Positions 60,886 to 64,000 of a stretch of DNA of 64,000 nucleotides are shown here, piece by piece. Source of the stretch: Desulfacinum sp. GTDB taxonomy: Bacteria > Desulfobacterota > Syntrophobacteria > Syntrophobacterales > DSM-9756. The position numbers and the translations under genes were made by a program. The first letter of the stretch is position 1, and each line of letters begins with the position of its first letter. The stretch is from assembly GCA_014359885.1 (NCBI GenBank), contig JACIYN010000011.1:1-64000 (forward strand), written 5' to 3'. Below the pieces are notes generated by a model, which worked only from the letters and a program-made list of their open reading frames with translations, ran no database searches and was not told the DNA's origin.

Positions 60886-61195
60886 CTTGGAGCTCTCGCT
60901 CGATGGCCACCTGGCCACCGTCAGCAAAGACCGCACGGGGCTCTTCGATGGCAAAGACCCCGCGCCGCTCTCAGCCGAGACGGGCAGGATGCTCATCGAG
61001 TGGCTGCGCTCTGGGCAGCCGGCCTGGGATGCTGAATCGGCCCTTGCTCGCATCGCGCGCGCGGTCACGCTCGAAGAGCTCAAAGCCATCTGGCACGAGA
61101 CGCCCAGCGAGCAGCGCGAGGCGATCAAGGCGGCTTTGACTGAGCGCAAGGCCGCGTTGCAGTCTGAAACCGTCACTGAGGAGGCCGCAGCATGA
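60886..61195 (+). pseudogene. Phage-type gene, 5'-truncated
   Basis: An open frame without its own start: coding-like residues begin near LELSLDGHLATVSKDRTGLFD and continue to ALTERKAALQSETVTEEAAA. Upstream of about 60885 the frame lies in the promoter of the divergent methyltransferase. The stop overlaps the next phage-type gene by four bases. It probably is the C-terminal part of a phage recombination or exonuclease-related protein cut by the join; the identification is weak. Confidence 0.5.
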
Positions 61196-61620
61196 ACATC
61201 TCGACGACCGATCAGGCCGCCGCCACCGTGGGGCTCGATCTGCTCAAGGCGCTCATCGACGAGATTCGCCTCTTGCCAAAGCCCTGGGCGGCGCTGTCGC
61301 AGGCGCAGCAGGACGAGGTGATCGACCGGCTGCGCCGGCGGGTGCTCACGCAGGCGCATGAGGCCGTCAAGGCCATTGCCGCCGATGGGCGCGTGGTGGT
61401 GGCAGGCGAGCTGGAGCAGATCACGATCAAGGACGGCGTCAAGGCCGTCATCCGGATGGCGCAGCACTCGCCCCACATCCATGAGCTCTACGGCAGCGCA
61501 GGCAGCACGGTGCTGGTGGTGGTGGCCGATGCCAAGCCTTACACGCAGGGGATGGATGAGGTCAAAGGCGAGCCCGATCAGAACGCCCTGGCCTTGCCCC
61601 ATGAGGCAAGCCGCGCATGA
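61192..61620 (+). CDS. Phage-type hypothetical protein
   Basis: 142 residues. TVGLDLLKALIDEIRLLPKPWAALS, then EVIDRLRRRVLTQAHEAV and VVVAGELEQITIKDGVKAVI, ending with a short acidic tail. Similar proteins occur in phage and prophage replication regions next to Gp157 and recombinase genes. The exact role is unknown. It overlaps the truncated gene upstream by four bases and lies 66 bases before the next gene. Confidence 0.7.
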   Translation: MNISTTDQAAATVGLDLLKALIDEIRLLPKPWAALSQAQQDEVIDRLRRRVLTQAHEAVKAIAADGRVVVAGELEQITIKDGVKAVIRMAQHSPHIHELYGSAGSTVLVVVADAKPYTQGMDEVKGEPDQNALALPHEASRA

Positions 61621-61686
61621 CATCCAAAGGGTCGGAATGGAATTCCGGCCCCTGCCCTTGACTTCGATTCACAAGGAGAGACCCGC

Positions 61687-62340
61687 ATGAGCATTCCTAG
61701 CTACGCCTACAGCACCGAGCATCTGGAAGCCGCCGATGGCGGCGAGCGCTACATCGCCCACACCGGAGCCTACACCGGCACGATCGACTACGCCCGCGCC
61801 ATCCAGTCCTCCAAGGGGGCCTGGGGGGTGGAGCTGGGCTTTGTCGCCGACGATGGCCGCAAGCCGAAGTATCCGCTGACGCTTTGGACGCTGTCGGCCG
61901 ATGGCAAGCGCTACTTCGGGCATGACCTTCTGGATGCCTTGCTCGTCTGCGCGGGCGTGGAGTCCGGCCTCAAGCCCGGCAAGGTGCGCTACTGGCGCTG
62001 GGATCGGGAGCTCGGCGAGGAGGTGGAGGCCGTGGGGGATGGCTATCCGGCGCTCAAGGGCAAGCGCGTAGGGCTGCTGTTGCAGCGCGAGCTCTACACC
62101 ACGGCGCAGGGCAAGGAAGCCTCGCGGCTCAACATCGTGGGGGTCTTTGATCCCACAACGCGCCAGACCGCCAGCGAGAAGGCCGCGGGGCTGGAGCCAA
62201 AGAAGCTCTCAGAGCGGCTCGCTAGCCTCAAGGACAAGGACAGCCGCAAGTCGAGCGATGAGGCGCTTTCCAGGACGCTTGGTGCTGCGGCGATGGCAGG
62301 CGGCAGTGGGTTTGATGATTTCGCAGATGCGCCGTTTTGA
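61687..62340 (+). CDS. Phage-type protein, possibly single-strand DNA annealing accessory
   Basis: 217 residues. The first 100 residues are beta-rich: YIAHTGAYTGTIDYARAIQS, VELGFVADDGRKPKYPLTLW, FGHDLLDALLVCAGVESGLK. This pattern fits DUF669-like phage proteins encoded beside recombinases. The last 60 are charged and Ser/Lys-rich (LSERLASLKDKDSRKSSDEA), ending in an acidic-aromatic DDFADAPF tail like that of SSB proteins. The tail and phage context suggest DNA-replication work, but this is inference. AAGGAGAGACCCGC precedes the ATG. Confidence 0.6.
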   Translation: MSIPSYAYSTEHLEAADGGERYIAHTGAYTGTIDYARAIQSSKGAWGVELGFVADDGRKPKYPLTLWTLSADGKRYFGHDLLDALLVCAGVESGLKPGKVRYWRWDRELGEEVEAVGDGYPALKGKRVGLLLQRELYTTAQGKEASRLNIVGVFDPTTRQTASEKAAGLEPKKLSERLASLKDKDSRKSSDEALSRTLGAAAMAGGSGFDDFADAPF

Positions 62341-62349
62341 GGAGGTTGC

Positions 62350-62853
62350 ATGAGCCTGCCCGCGCTTTATGAGCTTGCCGCCGACTACCGCCACGCGCTT
62401 GAGAAGCTCGCCGACCTCGATCTGCCCGAGGAGGTGGTGCAGGATACGCTGGAAGCCCTGAAGGGCGAGGTGGAGGTCAAAGCGACCAACGTCGCAGCCT
62501 TCATCCGCAATCTGGAGGCACTGGCCGAGCAGATCCGGCAGGCCGAGGCGAGGATGGCCGAAAGACGCAAGGCGATCGAATCACGCGCCGAGCGGGTGCG
62601 GCAGTATCTGCTTGCCAACATGCAGGCCTGCGGGATCACGAAGATCGAGAGTCCGTGGTTTGCGATCGCGATCAGGAAGAATTCGCCCTCCGTGGAGATC
62701 GTCGATGAAGCGGCCATTCCGCCGGAGCTGATGATTGCGCCGCCGCCACCGCCGCCCAAGCCCAACAAGGAGGCGATCAAGGCGTTGCTCAAGGCAGGGC
62801 AGGAAGTGCCGGGGGCGAGGTTGAGTCAGGGGGTGAGGGTGGAGATTCGGTAA
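62350..62853 (+). CDS. Siphovirus Gp157 family protein
   Basis: 167 residues. LYELAADYRHALEKLADLDL at the N-terminus and the long helix EVKATNVAAFIRNLEALAEQI, followed by RKAIESRAERVRQYLLANM and ITKIESPWFAIAIRKNSPSV, which is the diagnostic core of Gp157. The family is linked to phage resistance or early replication modules in phages of Gram-positive and Gram-negative hosts. TGAGGAGGTTGC precedes the ATG. It confirms a phage origin of 60.9-62.9 kb. Confidence 0.88.
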   Translation: MSLPALYELAADYRHALEKLADLDLPEEVVQDTLEALKGEVEVKATNVAAFIRNLEALAEQIRQAEARMAERRKAIESRAERVRQYLLANMQACGITKIESPWFAIAIRKNSPSVEIVDEAAIPPELMIAPPPPPPKPNKEAIKALLKAGQEVPGARLSQGVRVEIR

Positions 62854-62914
62854 AGGCTGGCAGGGCGGTGGGAACGGCAGGGAATTGGAAGAGGATACCG
62901 TGGCCTCTTATTCA

Positions 62915-63433
62915 TTATTCGCCCAGCACACTGCGGATGATGTCATGGGCCAGCGAACAGCGACGCTGCCCTCGCTCTTGATCAGAACCGCCCACGCCTT
63001 CATCGATGACGTGCAGCCGCAGCCGTGGATTGCCACAGCGACCGAAATACGCCTCGATGTCCTTGATGTGCAGCTCCGCGTGCAAGTCCCACTTGTAGCG
63101 CAGCAGAAGCAGGTGGATTTCGTCGAAGAGCTGGAAAGCCGGGCTGCCAAGTATGCGGCACGCGTCGTTGGTGGTCTCCCGGCTGGGGCACAGCACGCTG
63201 ATGAGGTCTTGCGCGTCCGGCGGCGCGGCGCTGACACGTCTGTTGATAAGGGTGATGTATCTGTCATCACCGACGTCGTCGTTGGAATGGGACTCGACCG
63301 TAAAGCGCCGCCCAACATCGGGCTGCAGCCGATAGCCGTAGCCCACAAGAAATCGTTGCTTGCGAAACAGGTCGTAGACGAGCGTCGTCTTGCCCCAGTT
63401 GTTGAAGCCGACGATCAGAAATGCGCGCCGCAT
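62915..63433 (-). CDS. P-loop protein of unknown function
   Basis: 172 residues. A Walker A motif is right at the start: LIVGFNNWGKTTLVYDLF (G-x4-G-K-T). Later, LFDEIHLLLLRYKWDLHAEL may hold the Walker B Asp-Glu. Family not recognised; the small size suggests a phage or defence-type NTPase. A strong AAAAGGAGGTTCG site precedes the ATG. It is convergent with the Gp157 gene, 61 bases away. Confidence 0.72.
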   Translation of the reverse strand: MRRAFLIVGFNNWGKTTLVYDLFRKQRFLVGYGYRLQPDVGRRFTVESHSNDDVGDDRYITLINRRVSAAPPDAQDLISVLCPSRETTNDACRILGSPAFQLFDEIHLLLLRYKWDLHAELHIKDIEAYFGRCGNPRLRLHVIDEGVGGSDQERGQRRCSLAHDIIRSVLGE

Positions 63434-63487
63434 CGAACCTCCTTTTTATCTTTTCCGTAAAAACCCTGCACCCGCAAGGTCCTTAAG

Positions 63488-63523
63488 GCAAAAACCCCGC
63501 CCCTCGTGAGAAGGGCAGGGCTC
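63488..63523 (-). terminator. Intrinsic terminator downstream of the small gene
   Basis: On the minus strand AGCCCTGCCCTTCTCACGAG-GGGCGGGG followed by five T. It ends the gene at 63537-63770. Confidence 0.65.
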
Positions 63524-63536
63524 GTAGGCTTACACC

Positions 63537-63770
63537 TCAAGACCAAACTTTTTTCAATACGGCACATTGATCTGCCCACACGACCTCATCCCACCCTCGG
63601 TTCTTGGCTTCACTTACGAACCAGCTCTTGATCGCGTCTGTAAGGTTTTTAGCGCTTTCGTCGTGAGAACCTTGCCGATACAAGTCGATTACAGCCTCTC
63701 GTTCGAGCAATGTGTGAGGATTGTTGGGTGAGCGATCTTTCGGATCCGGCCACTCATATCTTCTACCCAT
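63537..63770 (-). CDS. Small hypothetical protein
   Basis: 77 residues, starting MGRRYEWPDPKDRSPNNPHT and containing LLEREAVIDLYRQGSHDESA, a helix-rich charged sequence with W-rich end (GWDEVVWADQCAVLKKVWS). No family is recognised. Support for being real: a ribosome site (AGAGGTTGTGAG) and an intrinsic terminator right after it. Confidence 0.6.
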   Translation of the reverse strand: MGRRYEWPDPKDRSPNNPHTLLEREAVIDLYRQGSHDESAKNLTDAIKSWFVSEAKNRGWDEVVWADQCAVLKKVWS

Positions 63771-63837
63771 CTCACAACCTCTTTTTCAGTGAGCGCGACA
63801 TACAAATTTCACCGCAGCGCTCTCACGGAAAGCGCTC

Positions 63838-63866
63838 CGGAAAAAACCCGCCCCCGAGGGGGCGGG
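63838..63866 (-). terminator. Intrinsic terminator for the gene at the window end
   Basis: Minus strand CCCGCCCCCTCGGGGGCGGG followed by six T, 66 bases beyond the stop codon at 63932. Confidence 0.85.
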
Positions 63867-63931
63867 ATAATGGTTTTAGGTGATGCAGTGGACGCAGGCG
63901 GGCGCCCACATTCTCCGTTTTTCACCTACTG

Positions 63932-64000
63932 TTAGACCACCGAGCTGATGGTGATCGTGTCAGCGCCATCGTTCAGCGTCACGCCATTGACCACCACGCC
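63932..64000 (-). CDS. C-terminus of a probable exoprotein (gene starts outside)
   Basis: Only the last 22 codons are inside the window, giving GVVVNGVTLNDGADTITISS and two Val before TAA. This alternating beta pattern (V-x-G-V-x-L-x-D-G-x-D-T-I-T-I) is typical of S-layer or RTX-type exoproteins at their C-terminus. The perfect terminator 66 bases downstream confirms the end. The identification is from a short stretch only. Confidence 0.5.
   Translation of the reverse strand, partial: GVVVNGVTLNDGADTITISSVV

Overview
The window (about 64 kb, high GC) looks like a chromosomal segment of a strictly anaerobic deltaproteobacterium of the Desulfobacterota/Syntrophobacterales type. The evidence is a methylmalonyl-CoA (propionate/succinate) gene set, a split B12-dependent mutase, an archaeal-like NfeD/slipin pair, a type-4 [4Fe-4S] uracil-DNA glycosylase, an Mla-type lipid transporter, and intergenic regions packed with short repeats. 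The genus cannot be fixed from sequence reading alone. From about 55.06 kb to the end, gene content and base usage change to a more betaproteobacterium/phage-like character, so this part is either acquired DNA or an assembly join.

Layout. 0-5.4 kb: five consecutive family-4 glycosyltransferases, followed by a sulfotransferase (5.6-6.3 kb); this is a cell-surface polysaccharide region. 6.3-7.1 kb: MntA/HepT toxin-antitoxin pair. 7.5-20.8 kb: housekeeping genes: class II aldolase-like enzyme, 5-formyl-THF cyclo-ligase-like protein, L,D-transpeptidase, small lipoprotein, mlaBFED-like operon, nitroreductase, MBL-fold hydrolase, coaBC, uracil-DNA glycosylase, NfeD-slipin. 20.9-32.7 kb: HD protein, carboxyltransferase/biotin-carrier protein, malate dehydrogenase, MoaE-like protein, methylmalonyl-CoA mutase (two polypeptides), MeaB chaperone, methylmalonyl-CoA epimerase and a fused BchI-BchD chelatase ATPase. 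Together they give most of the route pyruvate/oxaloacetate - malate - succinyl-CoA - methylmalonyl-CoA - propionyl-CoA. 33.8-41.2 kb (minus strand): Era, then a lipopolysaccharide-initiation operon (CapD/WbpM-like dehydratase, WecA/WbpL-like transferase, epimerase, two glycosyltransferases).

41.2-51.1 kb is the most unusual stretch: a V8-like serine protease carrying two DUF4214 and RTX repeats, a CAP protein, an 837-residue DUF4214 / papain-like / DUF2135 exoprotein, a ZU5-like lipoprotein, SapC, an unrecognised 375-residue protein and a methyltransferase with a regulatory domain. It reads like a surface-protein production and modification island. 51.7-55.0 kb is a tandem duplication of [promoter - heptad-repeat coiled-coil membrane protein - REP-associated tyrosine transposase]; one transposase copy has lost its catalytic HUH half. 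55.06-60.8 kb (minus) holds an unknown 382-residue protein and an operon of methyltransferase, methyltransferase, glycosyltransferase and two small unknowns, led by a promoter with an intrinsic-terminator leader. 60.9-62.9 kb (plus) holds phage-type genes including Gp157. The window ends in the C-terminus of a probable exoprotein.

The intergenic DNA is itself a main feature: arrays of degenerate heptamer repeats that stop just before start codons, REPIN-like inverted REP pairs together with RAYT genes, a second repeat family with conserved CACCGCAGAG ends that brackets a GxxExxY gene inside the propionate operon, and smaller dispersed repeats. No tRNA, rRNA or CRISPR array was seen.
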